64,000 bases of DNA from Lentzea sp. NBRC 102530 (lineage in GTDB: Bacteria > Actinomycetota > Actinomycetes > Mycobacteriales > Pseudonocardiaceae): contig NZ_BSTF01000010.1 of the NCBI RefSeq assembly GCF_030269365.1, positions 62,001-126,000 of the forward strand, read 5' to 3'. Positions 52,417 through 61,764 of this stretch are shown here, piece after piece. The notes beneath the pieces are model-generated. The model was not told the origin of the DNA. It did not search any database and was given only the letters and a program-made list of their open reading frames with translations. Positions within the stretch are counted from its first letter, which is position 1; each line of letters starts with the position of its first letter. The position numbers and the translations under genes are program-made.

Positions 52417-53195
52417 GCCGGCTGAGGGTGACCTCGGTCGTCCCGCTCACCCCGCGGATGACCCGCCTGACGTTCACCGGCCCCGGCCTCGGCGAGCTCG
52501 GCACCTGGCCGGACCAGCAGCTCAAACTGCTCTTTCCCAAGCCAGGCCGGTCGGCGCACGTCTCGAACGCGCCGGACGTGGGCACCTGGTACCAGGCGTA
52601 CATGGCGATGCCCGAGGACGAACGGCCGTGGATGCGCAGCTTCACCGTCCGCTCGTTGACCGACGGCGTGCTGACGATCGACTTCGTACTGCACGGCGAC
52701 AACGGTCCGGCCTCGCAGTGGGCGTCACAGGCGCAGATCGGGGACGTGATCGGACGCTTCGGCCCGTCCCCCGACTACGCCCGGCCGTTGGGAGAGGCCG
52801 ACCTGCTGGTGTTCGCGGGCGACGAGACGGCGTTGCCCGCCATCGCCTCGCTGCTCGAACTCCTGCCCGACACCCGACGACGTCAGGTGTTCGTCGAGGT
52901 CGCCGATCCGGCGGAGGAACAGGACGTCCCCGGCGTGCGGTGGATCCACCGCAGCGCCGGGGAGGACCTGGTCTCGGTGGTCACGGCCGCCGACGTACCC
53001 GCTGACGCCTGGGTGTGGCTCGGCGGCGAGGCGTCCGCGGTTCGCGCGCTGCGCAGGCACTTCGTCGGCCTCGGAGTGTCCAAGAAGGACATCGAGTTCG
53101 CCGGCTACTGGCGTCGCACGCTGACCCAGGACGACGCGCCGACCGCCGACGACCTCGCCGAGGCGCAGGAACGGATCGCCGCGCTCAGCGAGTGA
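52413..53195 (+). CDS. Siderophore-interacting flavoprotein (ViuB-like)
   Basis: A 260-residue FAD/NAD(P)H protein of the ViuB/YqjH family: an N-terminal FAD-binding barrel (RSFTVRSLTDGVLTIDFVLHG with the FAD motif R-x-(F/Y)-(T/S)), and a C-terminal NAD-like domain (VFAGDETALPAIASLLE and YWRRTLTQDD). Such enzymes reduce Fe(III)-siderophores. The coupling to a drug-resistance ATPase (GTGA overlap) is less usual; it may instead reduce a quinone drug. The end overlaps the convergent methyltransferase by 11 bp. Confidence 0.84.
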
Positions 53196-54156
53196 ACTCC
53201 AGCAGGCTGCGCCCGCTCACCTGAGTCACGGACTCCAACGTGAGCCCGTGACTCGCGGCCATCCGCTCGAGGTCGTGGAGCCCCCGGTCCCGCCCGCCGA
53301 AGTGCACGAGCATGACGAGGTCGAACTCCGTGCTCTCGCCGAGGGACTCCACGACGAGCACCCTGGTGCCCAGGGCACAGCGCGCCAGGATCTCGTGCGC
53401 CCTCTCGTCGTCCCAGTTGTGCAGGACGTCGACCAGCAGGTACGTGTCCCCGGCAGGCAACGGGTCGAAGAAGCTGCCCCCGGTCACCTCGGCGTCGAGC
53501 CCCCGTTCGCGGAACATCTCCGCCGCTCCCTCGACCGTCTCCGCGAGGTCGACCAGGTGGCCGCGCATACCGGGGTTCGCCTGGAGGATCGCGGCGAGCG
53601 TCCGGCCGTTCCCGCCGCCGACGTCGACGAGCGTGCCGAACCGCGACCAGTCGACCGCCGCCACCAACTGCGGAATCCAGGCCGCCATGCGGCGGTTCAT
53701 CTGCCGGTCGAACGCGCCGCGCAGGTCCGGCCGCTCAGCCAGGTCGGCCCAGAAACCCTGGCCGTACCGGGCCTCGTAGGCCGCCTCGCCGGTGCGGACG
53801 CTGTGCAGCAGGTCCGCGAACGCCAGGTCGGCGCGGCCCGCCGGGGAGTCCTGGTGCAGGAAGCCGTGCAGGCCGTTGCCGGCGTCGGCGCCGAGCAGCG
53901 CGCCGAAGTCGGTGGTGCGGTAGCCGGCGGCTGTTCTCTCGGTCACCCCGAGGACTGTCAGGTGGGCCAGGAGCAGGTCGAGAGCGACGGGATCGGCCTC
54001 CAGCTCCGGTGCGATTTCGGCTGCGGTGGCGGGTTCGTCCCTCAGGCGGTCCGGCAGTCCCAGGGTCACGGCCACGCGCAGTGCCATCGGCGTGACCAGC
54101 CCGGACATCTCTCGGAGCCTTTGCACATCGGTGTCCACGTGGATCAACCCTGCCAT
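53185..54156 (-). CDS. SAM-dependent O-methyltransferase (AcrMT/DmpM type)
   Basis: A 323-residue methyltransferase from ATG 54156. An N-terminal dimerisation HTH (TPMALRVAVTLGLPDRL) is followed by the Rossmann domain with VDVGGGNGRTLAAIL, LVDLAETV, FFDPLPAGDTYLLVDVLHNWDD. It belongs to the family that methylates polyketide and aromatic natural-product hydroxyls. An upstream in-frame start (54237) would pass through an inverted repeat. No biosynthetic genes adjoin, so it may act on a trans substrate or a xenobiotic. Confidence 0.85.
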   Translation of the reverse strand: MAGLIHVDTDVQRLREMSGLVTPMALRVAVTLGLPDRLRDEPATAAEIAPELEADPVALDLLLAHLTVLGVTERTAAGYRTTDFGALLGADAGNGLHGFLHQDSPAGRADLAFADLLHSVRTGEAAYEARYGQGFWADLAERPDLRGAFDRQMNRRMAAWIPQLVAAVDWSRFGTLVDVGGGNGRTLAAILQANPGMRGHLVDLAETVEGAAEMFRERGLDAEVTGGSFFDPLPAGDTYLLVDVLHNWDDERAHEILARCALGTRVLVVESLGESTEFDLVMLVHFGGRDRGLHDLERMAASHGLTLESVTQVSGRSLLEFTR

Positions 54157-54178
54157 CACCGGCAATTCAATTTCGGTC

Positions 54179-54203
54179 AACACTGAAGCGATAGTGTTAA
54201 CAC
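54179..54203. promoter_or_regulatory. Palindromic site upstream of the methyltransferase
   Basis: AACACT-8-AGTGTT (54179-54198) overlaps a perfect 10-bp palindrome GTGTTAAC-AC (54194-54203). It lies 23 bp upstream of the methyltransferase ATG. A TetR/MarR-size dimer site; the cognate regulator is not identifiable here. Confidence 0.5.
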
Positions 54204-54297
54204 AGTCCCAGCCAGTGGACGTGGACGACTCCGCCACCTGATCGGCCTACTGTCTCGCCGCGACAGATCAACACGGCAGAAGAAGCAGGTCACGCAG

Positions 54298-55212
54298 TTG
54301 TCCACTCCCGTCGCGCGGTCGGTGCCCGCCGCGATCAGATCGGTGCTCGCCCGCGACCGCTGGGCGCTCGCCGGCACGGTCACCGTCGTGGTGATCGGCC
54401 TGGTCGCGATCTTCGCGGACGTCCTCACCGCCATCGAGGGCCACGACCCGTACACCTACGACGCGACCGCGCTCGACCCCGCGACCGGCCTGCCCGCGGG
54501 CTCGTTCGGCGGCATCAGCGCCGAGCACTGGTTCGGCGTCGAACCGCTGACCGGGCGCGACCTGTTCGCGATCGTCGTGCACGGCGCCCGCACGTCGTTC
54601 CTGATCGGTCTCGCGGCGACGGTGGTGTCGATCGCGCTCGGGCTGCTGATCGGCGCGGCGGCCGGGTACCTCGGCGGCTGGGCGGACCGGGTCATCACCT
54701 GGACCGCCGACGTGTTCCTGGGCTTCCCGTACCTGGTGTTCATGATCGCCCTGGGCGCCGTGGTGCCGGCCGAGTTCCCGCGGGCGCTGCTGCTGATCGT
54801 GGTGATCGGGTTCTTCGGCTGGCCGTCGACCGCGCGGATCGTGCGGGCGCAGGTGCTCACGTTGAAGGACCGCAACTTCGTGAAGGCCGCGCGGGTGCTC
54901 GGCGCGTCGCCGTGGCAGATCTTCCGCACCGAGCTGCTGCCGAACCTCTGGGGCCCCGTGCTCGTCATGGCAACGTTGTCAGTGCCCGGCAAGATCGGGC
55001 TGGAGGCCGCGCTGTCGTTCCTCGGCGTCGGGGTGCTGCCGCCCACGCCGAGCTGGGGCCGGTCGATCAGCGCCGCCATCGACTGGGTGCAGGTCGACCC
55101 GGTGTACCTGCTGATTCCCGGACTCGCGCTGTTCGCGGTCACCTGGGGCTTCAACGCGCTGGGCGACGGGCTGCGCGACGCGCTCGACCCGAAGTCGGTG
55201 ACGAAGCGATGA
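54298..55212 (+). CDS. Oligopeptide/dipeptide ABC transporter permease (DppC-like)
   Basis: A 304-residue inner-membrane permease: first helix VTVVVIGLVAIFADVL, a periplasm-side loop, then five more helices. The EAA loop of DppC type reads FVKAARVLGASPWQIFRTELLPNLWGPVL. TTG 54298 is the farthest start; GTG 54322 or 54340 are possible. It opens a five-gene operon (two permeases, binding protein, fused ATPase, oxidase). It overlaps the DppB-type gene by 4 bp. Confidence 0.85.
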   Translation: MSTPVARSVPAAIRSVLARDRWALAGTVTVVVIGLVAIFADVLTAIEGHDPYTYDATALDPATGLPAGSFGGISAEHWFGVEPLTGRDLFAIVVHGARTSFLIGLAATVVSIALGLLIGAAAGYLGGWADRVITWTADVFLGFPYLVFMIALGAVVPAEFPRALLLIVVIGFFGWPSTARIVRAQVLTLKDRNFVKAARVLGASPWQIFRTELLPNLWGPVLVMATLSVPGKIGLEAALSFLGVGVLPPTPSWGRSISAAIDWVQVDPVYLLIPGLALFAVTWGFNALGDGLRDALDPKSVTKR

Positions 55213-56195
55213 GGTACGCGCTCACCCGGCTCGGCGGCATGGTGCTCGTGCTGCTGATCGTCGCCTTCTGCACGTTCGTCGTGTTCTACCTCGTCCCATC
55301 GGATCCGGCTCTGCTGGCGTGCGGCAAGCCGTGCACGCCGGAGAACCTCGCGCTGGCGCGGGAGTTCATGGGCTTCGACGAACCGTGGTGGCAGCAGTTC
55401 CTGACGTTCCTCGGCGGGATCTTCACCGGGCGGACGTTCGGCACCGGCGCGACCGCGATCCACTGCGCCGCACCGTGCTTCGGCTACTCGTTCCGGCAGA
55501 ACACCGACGTGCTGGAGCTGATCGGCGACCGGCTGCCGGTGACGTTCTCGCTCGCGATCGGCGCCGCGGTCCTCTGGGTCGTGGCCGGGGTCGCGATCGG
55601 CGTGCTCGCCGCCCTGCGCAAGGACACCTGGTTCGACCGGGTCGCGCTGGCCGGGTCGGTGATCGGCGTGTCCGCGCCGGTGTACCTGGTGGGGTTGCTG
55701 GGGATCCTCGTGCTGGGCTTCCAGCTCGACGTCGTGCCGGTCGGCAACTACACCGCGTTCGCCGACGACCCGGTGCGGTGGGCGTGGGGGCTGGTGCTGC
55801 CGTGGTGCGTGCTGGCGTTCGCGCACGGCGCCCACTACGTGAAGCTCACCCGCTCGCAGATGCTCGAAACGATGTCCGAGGACTTCATCCGCACCGCCCG
55901 CGCGAAGGGCGTGCCGGAGCGGACCGTCGTCGGGAAACACGCGCTGCGCAACGTGTTGCTGCCCGTCGTGACGCTGACCGGCATCGAGTTCGGCTCGTTG
56001 CTGGGCGGCGCGGTGATCACCGAACGGGTGTTCAGCCTGCCCGGTCTGGGCGGCCTGTTGATCGAGGCGGTCCACAACCGCGACCTGCCGACGTTGCTCG
56101 GCTGCACCTTGTTCTCCGGTTTTCTCGTAGTCGTCGCCAACGCCGTCGTCGACCTGTCCTACGGCGTGCTCGATCCCCGAGCACGGCTCACCTGA
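55209..56195 (+). CDS. Oligopeptide/dipeptide ABC transporter permease (DppB-like)
   Basis: A 328-residue permease: an N-terminal helix (LTRLGGMVLVLLIVAFCTFVVFYLVP), a large loop with several Cys residues, and the DppB-type EAA motif SEDFIRTARAKGVPERTVVGKHALRNVLLPVV. The Cys-rich loop (CGKPC, HCAAPCFG) is a little unusual for DppB. It follows the DppC-like gene with a 4-bp overlap. Confidence 0.85.
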   Translation: MRYALTRLGGMVLVLLIVAFCTFVVFYLVPSDPALLACGKPCTPENLALAREFMGFDEPWWQQFLTFLGGIFTGRTFGTGATAIHCAAPCFGYSFRQNTDVLELIGDRLPVTFSLAIGAAVLWVVAGVAIGVLAALRKDTWFDRVALAGSVIGVSAPVYLVGLLGILVLGFQLDVVPVGNYTAFADDPVRWAWGLVLPWCVLAFAHGAHYVKLTRSQMLETMSEDFIRTARAKGVPERTVVGKHALRNVLLPVVTLTGIEFGSLLGGAVITERVFSLPGLGGLLIEAVHNRDLPTLLGCTLFSGFLVVVANAVVDLSYGVLDPRARLT

Positions 56196-56209
56196 GGGAG
56201 GAAAGTCCG

Positions 56210-57880
56210 TTGTCCAGCAAGAAACTTCTTGCGGTCGTGCTCGTCGGTGCCCTGGGGGCGGCCGCCTGCGGCGCGAACGACCAGAAGCCCTCCGGTGACG
56301 CGGCGGCCAAGCCCGACAAGGGCGGGACGCTGCGCGTGCTGTCCGAGTCGCGCACGCTCAACTTCGACCCGGCCAAGTCGCAGAGCCTCGCGATCACGAC
56401 CCTGGGCCTCGTGCACCGCAGGCTGACCGGCTGGCAGAACGCCGTCGGGCAGCCCGCGAAGGTCGTGCCCGACCTCGGCGACACCGGCAAGACCACCGAC
56501 GGCGGCAGGACCTGGACGTTCGTGCTCCAGGACGGCCTGAAGTTCAGCGACGGCACGCCGATCACGTCCGCGGACGTGAAGTGGGGCGTCGAACGCTCGT
56601 TCGCGCCGGCGTTCGGCGGTGGCCTCGGCTACCACAAGGACCTGCTCGGCGGCGCCGACTACAAGGGACCGTTCGAGGGCAAGGAGCTCGACTCGATCGA
56701 GACGCCCGACCCGAAGACGATCACGTTCAAGCTGACCCGCCCGTACGGCGACTGGCCGTGGATCGCCTCGACGCCCGCGTTCGCGCCGGTGCCGAAGGGC
56801 AAGGGCGCCGAGCCCGACTACCAGGAACACGCGATCGCGTCGGGCCCGTACCAGATCCAGACCTACACCAAGGGCGTCGAGGTCAAGCTCTCCCGCAACC
56901 CGAACTGGGACGGCTCCAAGGACCAGGTCCGCGCGGGTCTGCCGGACGAGGTCGTGTTCCAGCTCGGCCAGGACGCCTCGGTCGTCTCGCAGCGCCTCGC
57001 CGCGGACTCCGGTGACGACCAGTTCGCGTTCGGCGCGTCGTTCGCCTCACCGGCGCAGCTCGCGCAACTGCAGGCCAACGCCTCGGCCAAGTCCCGCGTG
57101 GTGACGTCGAAGTCGGGCGCGGTCGCCTACGTGGCGCTGAACACCCAGAAGGCGCCGCTGAACGACGTCAAGGTGCGCCAGGCGTTCCAGTACGCGGTGA
57201 ACAGGTCCGCCTACCAGATCGCCTCCGCCGGCACGGCCGCGCTGGCCGGGGACGCCGCCACGACGTTGATCACGCAGGGCATCGAGGGCCGCGAGCAGTT
57301 CGACCTCTACCCCTCGAAGCCCGAGGGCGATCCGGACAAGGCCAAGGCGCTGCTCGCCGAGGCGGGCTTCCCGAACGGCCTGGAGAACCTCTCGCTGGTG
57401 CTGAACAAGTCCAACAACCAGACCGAGAAGGCCGAGGCCATCCAGGCGGCGCTGGCGCGGGCGAACATCAAGGTCACGCTGCGCACGCTGGAGGCCGACG
57501 CGTTCGAGACCGAGACGAACCTCTCCGAGAACCCCACCTACGACCTCACGCTCTCGTCGTGGCAGCCGGACTTCCCCAGCGCCAACGCGAACATCCAGCC
57601 GTTGTTCGCCACCTCGGAGATCGGCAAGGGCGGCTACAACATCTCGCGGTACTCCAACCCCGAGGTCGACAAGCTGATCGAGGAGGCGCAGTCCACCGTG
57701 GACCCCGCCGAGGCCGGCAAGAAGTGGGCGGCCATCGACAAGAGGATCCTGCAGGACTCGCCGGTCGTGCCGTTGATCTACACCCGCAACTCGTTCATCC
57801 ACGGCTCGAAGGTCGGCAACTTCTTCATCGCCGACTTCCCCGCCTACCCGAACTACCTGCAGGTGGGTATCTCGAAGTGA
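56210..57880 (+). CDS. ABC transporter substrate-binding lipoprotein (SBP_bac_5)
   Basis: A 556-residue lipoprotein: signal VVLVGALGAAACGAND with the lipid-modified Cys, followed by GTLRVLSESRTLNFDPAKSQ and the SBP_bac_5 motifs (WTFVLQDGLKFSDGTPITSADVKWGVERSF). It captures peptides, glycosides or opines for the importer. It starts at TTG 56210 with GGGAGG eight bases upstream. Its stop overlaps the ATPase start (GTGA). Confidence 0.87.
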   Translation: MSSKKLLAVVLVGALGAAACGANDQKPSGDAAAKPDKGGTLRVLSESRTLNFDPAKSQSLAITTLGLVHRRLTGWQNAVGQPAKVVPDLGDTGKTTDGGRTWTFVLQDGLKFSDGTPITSADVKWGVERSFAPAFGGGLGYHKDLLGGADYKGPFEGKELDSIETPDPKTITFKLTRPYGDWPWIASTPAFAPVPKGKGAEPDYQEHAIASGPYQIQTYTKGVEVKLSRNPNWDGSKDQVRAGLPDEVVFQLGQDASVVSQRLAADSGDDQFAFGASFASPAQLAQLQANASAKSRVVTSKSGAVAYVALNTQKAPLNDVKVRQAFQYAVNRSAYQIASAGTAALAGDAATTLITQGIEGREQFDLYPSKPEGDPDKAKALLAEAGFPNGLENLSLVLNKSNNQTEKAEAIQAALARANIKVTLRTLEADAFETETNLSENPTYDLTLSSWQPDFPSANANIQPLFATSEIGKGGYNISRYSNPEVDKLIEEAQSTVDPAEAGKKWAAIDKRILQDSPVVPLIYTRNSFIHGSKVGNFFIADFPAYPNYLQVGISK

Positions 57881-59409
57881 GTGCGCTGCTGTCCGTCGAG
57901 AACGTCTCGGTGGACTTCGGCACGGGCTCCCCGGCGGTCAGCGACGTCTCGTTCGCGCTGACCGCCGGGGAGGTCCTCGCCGTGGTCGGCGAGTCGGGCT
58001 CGGGCAAGACCGTGACGGCGATGTCGTTGCTCGGGCTGCTGCCCGCGACGGCCTCGGTGTCGGGGCGGGCCGTGCTGAACGGCCGCGACCTGTACTCGTT
58101 GTCCGCGGAGGAACTGCGGTCCGTGCGGGGCAACGAGGCGGGCATGGTGTTCCAGGAGCCCATGAGCGCGCTGAACCCCGTGTTCACCGTCGGCAGCCAG
58201 ATCGTCGAGGCCGTGCGGGTGCACCGCGCGGTCTCGCGGTCCGCCGCCCGTGCGCGGGCGATCGAGCTGCTGGAGCTGGTCGGCCTGCCCGCCGACCGGT
58301 TCGGGGCCTACCCGCACGAGATGTCCGGTGGCCAGCTGCAACGCGTGGTGATCGCGATGGCGGTGGCGAACGAACCGTCGTTGCTGATCGCCGACGAACC
58401 GACGACCGCGCTGGACGTGACCGTGCAGGCCGAGGTCCTCGGGTTGCTGCGGGACCTGCGGGACCGGCTCGGGGTGGCGATCCTGCTGATCACGCACGAC
58501 ATGGGCGTGGTCGCGGACCTCGCGGACCGGGTCGTGGTGATGAACGCCGGACGGGTCGTGGAGAGCGGGCCGGTGCGGGAGGTGTTCCGCGAGCCGCGCG
58601 AGGAGTACACCCGCACGTTGCTCGACTCGGTGCTGCGCCTCGACACGCGCGAACTCCCCGTGCGCGAGGTCGAAGCGCCCGTGCTCGAACTCTCCGGCGT
58701 CTCCGTCACCTACGGCAAGTTCCGCGCCGTCTCGGACGTGTCCCTCTCCATCGGGCGCGGCGAGACCCTCGGCCTGGTCGGCGAGTCCGGCTCCGGCAAG
58801 TCCTCCCTGGCGGGCGCCGTCACCGGCCTCACCCGCTACACCGGCCGGATCGCCATCGCCGGCACCGAGGTCGCCACCCTGCGCAAGGCCGGCCGCGGCC
58901 GCATCGGACTCGTGTTCCAGGACCCGCTGTCGTCGCTGAACCCGCGCGCCACCATCGCCCGCTCGATCGCCCAGCCGCTCGTGCTGCACACCCGCACGCG
59001 CGGCAGGGAGCTGGCCGCGAAGGTCGACGAGCTGCTCGACGCGGTGCAGTTGTCGAGGGAGTTGCGCGACCGCTACCCGCACGAGCTGTCCGGCGGGCAA
59101 CGCCAGCGGGTCGGCATCGCCAGGGCCGTCGCGCTCGGTCCCGACCTCCTGATCGCCGACGAACCGACGTCCGCGCTGGACGTGACCGTGCAGGCCAGGG
59201 TCTTGGAGCTGTTCCAATCGCTGCAGCGCGAGTTGCGGTTCGCGTGCCTGTTCATCAGCCACGACCTGGCGGTGGTGCGGCACCTCGCCGACCGGGTCGC
59301 GGTGCTGCACCGGGGCGTCGTCGTCGAGGAGGGCACGGAGGTGTTCGCCGCGCCGCAGGACCCGTACACGCAACGATTGCTGGCGTCGGCGCTTACCGTG
59401 TCCGTATGA
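57877..59409 (+). CDS. Fused dual ATPase of the oligopeptide ABC importer (DppD-DppF-like)
   Basis: A 510-residue protein with two ABC cassettes in one chain. Domain 1 has GESGSGKT, MSGGQLQRV and ADEPTTALDVTVQ; domain 2 has GESGSGKS, LSGGQRQRV and ADEPTSALDVTVQ. This corresponds to fused DppD and DppF subunits. It energises the two permeases encoded upstream. It overlaps the lipoprotein gene (GTGA) and, by 4 bp, the alditol oxidase. Confidence 0.88.
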   Translation: MSALLSVENVSVDFGTGSPAVSDVSFALTAGEVLAVVGESGSGKTVTAMSLLGLLPATASVSGRAVLNGRDLYSLSAEELRSVRGNEAGMVFQEPMSALNPVFTVGSQIVEAVRVHRAVSRSAARARAIELLELVGLPADRFGAYPHEMSGGQLQRVVIAMAVANEPSLLIADEPTTALDVTVQAEVLGLLRDLRDRLGVAILLITHDMGVVADLADRVVVMNAGRVVESGPVREVFREPREEYTRTLLDSVLRLDTRELPVREVEAPVLELSGVSVTYGKFRAVSDVSLSIGRGETLGLVGESGSGKSSLAGAVTGLTRYTGRIAIAGTEVATLRKAGRGRIGLVFQDPLSSLNPRATIARSIAQPLVLHTRTRGRELAAKVDELLDAVQLSRELRDRYPHELSGGQRQRVGIARAVALGPDLLIADEPTSALDVTVQARVLELFQSLQRELRFACLFISHDLAVVRHLADRVAVLHRGVVVEEGTEVFAAPQDPYTQRLLASALTVSV

Positions 59410-60602
59410 GCACCAACTGGGCTGGCAACGTCACGTTCTCCTCGGCCCAGGTCGTCAGTCCGGCGACGGCCGACGACCTGCGTGCGATCGTGCGCGGTTC
59501 ATCGGCCGTGCACGTGGTCGGGTCGGGGCACTCGTTCAGCCCCGTCGCCGACACGACCGGCGTGCTGGTGTCGCTCGCGGCCATGCCGGAAATCTTCGAG
59601 GTGTCCGGCCGCACGGTCCGGGTGGGCGCAGGGACGACGCTCGCGTCGCTGGCCGTGAGGCTGGAGGCGGAGGGCCTCGCCCTGCACACGCTGCCGTCGT
59701 TGCCGCACATCACGCTGGCCGGTGCGATCGCCACGGCCACGCACGGCTCGGGGTCGCGGTCGCTCGCGGGCGCGGTGCGGTCGGTCGAGGTGCTGCGCGG
59801 GGACGGGTCGGTCGTCGAGCTGACGTCCGCGGGCGCGGCGGTGTCGATGGGCGGGCTGGGCGTCGTGCTGACCGTGACGCTCGACGTGGAGCCGTCGTTC
59901 CAGGTCGAGCAGACGGTGTACGAGGACGTCGCGTGGACGACGTTGCTGGTGCAGATGGAGCAGATCTTCGGCGGCGCCTACAGCGTGAGCGCGTTCGTCG
60001 ACTGGCAGGGCGGCGCGACGATCTTCGCGAAGCACCGGGTGGGCGAGCCCGCGTTCCGCTTCCCCGGCCGTCCCGCGACCGAGCCGGTGCACCCGGTGCC
60101 CGGCCAGCCCGGTTCCCGCTGCACCGTGCAGGGTGGCGTGCCGGGGCCGTGGCACGAGCGGCTGCCGCACTTCCGGGCCGAGTTCACGCCGTCGGTCGGC
60201 GAGGAGCTCCAGACCGAGTACTTCGTGCCCCGCACGCGCGCCGTGACGGCGTTGCGGGCGCTGGCGGAGATGTCCACGGTGATCTCACCGCTGGTGCAGG
60301 CCTGCGAGATCCGCACGGTCGACGAGGAACCGCAGTGGCTCTCCCCCGCCTACGACCGGGACAGCATCGCGATCCACTTCACGTGGGTGCCGAACACCCG
60401 TGAGGTGCTGCGGCTGCTGCCCCGCCTGGAGGAGGCCATCGCGCCGCGGCCGCACTGGGGCAAGCTCTTCACCGTGCCGCCGGCGCTGCTGGCCGCGCGC
60501 TACCCGCAGTGGGACGCCTTCCGGTCGTTGCTGCGCGAGCACGACCCGAAAGGCGTCTTCCGCAACGAGTTCCTGACCCGCTACTTCGGTCCGGCGGCCT
60601 GA
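59406..60602 (+). CDS. aldO: Alditol oxidase-like FAD-linked oxidoreductase
   Basis: A 398-residue flavoprotein resembling Streptomyces coelicolor AldO along its length: NWAGNVTFSSAQVVSP, VVGSGHSFSPVADTTG (His42, the covalent FAD site), SLPHITLAGAIATATHGSG, GVPGPWHERLPHFRAEFTPSVGEELQTEY, CEIRTVDEEPQWLSPAYDRDSIAIHFTW and RPHWGKLFTVP. AldO oxidises xylitol and sorbitol at C1 with O2, making H2O2. The gene is coupled by a 4-bp overlap to the ABC importer, suggesting a transported sugar alcohol or glycoside. The end overlaps the convergent SRPBCC gene by 22 bp. Confidence 0.8.
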   Translation: MSTNWAGNVTFSSAQVVSPATADDLRAIVRGSSAVHVVGSGHSFSPVADTTGVLVSLAAMPEIFEVSGRTVRVGAGTTLASLAVRLEAEGLALHTLPSLPHITLAGAIATATHGSGSRSLAGAVRSVEVLRGDGSVVELTSAGAAVSMGGLGVVLTVTLDVEPSFQVEQTVYEDVAWTTLLVQMEQIFGGAYSVSAFVDWQGGATIFAKHRVGEPAFRFPGRPATEPVHPVPGQPGSRCTVQGGVPGPWHERLPHFRAEFTPSVGEELQTEYFVPRTRAVTALRALAEMSTVISPLVQACEIRTVDEEPQWLSPAYDRDSIAIHFTWVPNTREVLRLLPRLEEAIAPRPHWGKLFTVPPALLAARYPQWDAFRSLLREHDPKGVFRNEFLTRYFGPAA

Positions 60603-61174
60603 GGCCCCTTCGCGCGCAGGGCCTCCAGCTCGTCGTCGGAGAACCCGTAGGTCGTCACGACCGTCATCTTGGCGCTGGTGACCAGCAGCCCCGGCCCCCA
60701 CTCCTCGACGACGACGCCGCGCTGGTTCTCCGACTCGAAGAACGGCTTGCCGCTCACGCCGAGGTCGGTCTCGGACGGCCAGAACAACGTCCTGCGCTGC
60801 TCGCCGGGGTGGTGCTCGTGGGCGAACTTGAGCTGGTGCAGGAACGTGATCCAGCCCTCGGTGATCTCGTCGTAGTAGTCGTCCCACTCGGGCGAGGTGC
60901 CCAGGGGCGCACGGGTCAGCACGACCCGCGTGCCCTCGGGAACGGCCGTCAGCGCGAACGTGTCGTGGCCTTGGACGACCAGCGTCGTGCCGTCCTCCTC
61001 GACGTTCTGGAAGTAGATCTGGTCGATCTCGGCGTCGAGCTCCGGGATGTCCCAGCCGTGCCAGTGGCGCAGCTTCTCCTTGTCCCGGAACGACCGCCAC
61101 ACCTCGTCCACCGGGGCGGCGACGGTGATCTCGATCCGGACGCCTTCCTCACCACTACCGCTGATCATCTGCAA
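60581..61174 (-). CDS. SRPBCC/AHSA1-type protein
   Basis: A 197-residue START-like protein: VRIEITVAAPVDEVWRSFRDKEKLRHWHGWDIPELDAEIDQIYF, then a middle region ending in WDDYYDEITEGWITFLHQLKF. Such proteins have a hydrophobic ligand pocket and often sit beside ArsR regulators. The start overlaps the ArsR gene by 20 bp, showing one transcript and coupled translation. Function unknown. Confidence 0.82.
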   Translation of the reverse strand: MQMISGSGEEGVRIEITVAAPVDEVWRSFRDKEKLRHWHGWDIPELDAEIDQIYFQNVEEDGTTLVVQGHDTFALTAVPEGTRVVLTRAPLGTSPEWDDYYDEITEGWITFLHQLKFAHEHHPGEQRRTLFWPSETDLGVSGKPFFESENQRGVVVEEWGPGLLVTSAKMTVVTTYGFSDDELEALRAKGPQAAGPK

Positions 61175-61688
61175 CTCCGGGGTGGCCCATCGCGACCACC
61201 CGGTACGGGCGGCCTGTCTCGGTGTCGTACTTCAACGCGATCTGCCGCACCGCTTCGGCCAGGTCGCTGGTGAACCCGTGGACGTCGCCGGGCGCGCCGA
61301 AGCGGACCGTCGTCTCCACCGTGAACGTGAGCAAGCGCTTTCCCGCGTCGGCCGCCGCCCCCGACATCCGCCCGACCTCGCGAGCGGTGTCCTCCGCGAC
61401 CGACACCAGGTGCGTTGCGGCGAACTGGTCCTGGACGTCCGCGGCGATCTCCCGCCCGGGCCGCGCGCGCAACACGCGCTCGACGCACCCGCGCCGTTGC
61501 CGCTCCTCCACGAGCTCGACGAGCCCGGCCTGCTCCAGGGCTCTGACGTGGTAGTTCACCCGCTGCCGGGGCAGCTGCAAGGCCGCCGCGAGCTGCGTCG
61601 CCGAGGCGGGCGACTTGAGCAACTCCAGCAACGATCGACGCAACGGCGACAGCTCCACGCCTAGCACGGTCTCATTTGACAAAATCAT
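61155..61688 (-). CDS. ArsR family regulator (paired with SRPBCC)
   Basis: A 177-residue winged-helix regulator: SPLRRSLLELLKSPASATQLAAALQLPRQRVNYHVRALEQAGLVELVEERQRRGCVERV. Its start lies inside a palindrome, so it is autoregulated and probably leaderless. The typical actinobacterial ArsR-SRPBCC pair. Confidence 0.85.
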   Translation of the reverse strand: MILSNETVLGVELSPLRRSLLELLKSPASATQLAAALQLPRQRVNYHVRALEQAGLVELVEERQRRGCVERVLRARPGREIAADVQDQFAATHLVSVAEDTAREVGRMSGAAADAGKRLLTFTVETTVRFGAPGDVHGFTSDLAEAVRQIALKYDTETGRPYRVVAMGHPGVADDQR

Positions 61689-61695
61689 TTGTCAA
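61676..61695. promoter_or_regulatory. ArsR-type operator over the start codon
   Basis: TTGACAAA, ATCA, TTTGTCAA: perfect 8-bp arms, overlapping the minus-strand ATG (61686-61688). It is placed to occlude the start of the ArsR gene and to touch the plus-strand leader of the lectin gene. Confidence 0.75.
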
Positions 61696-61764
61696 TACCG
61701 GAACGGGACCGGAAACGGTTAGGTTCGTTGACGGTTGCAACAAACCACCCCCACCCTGTGACCC

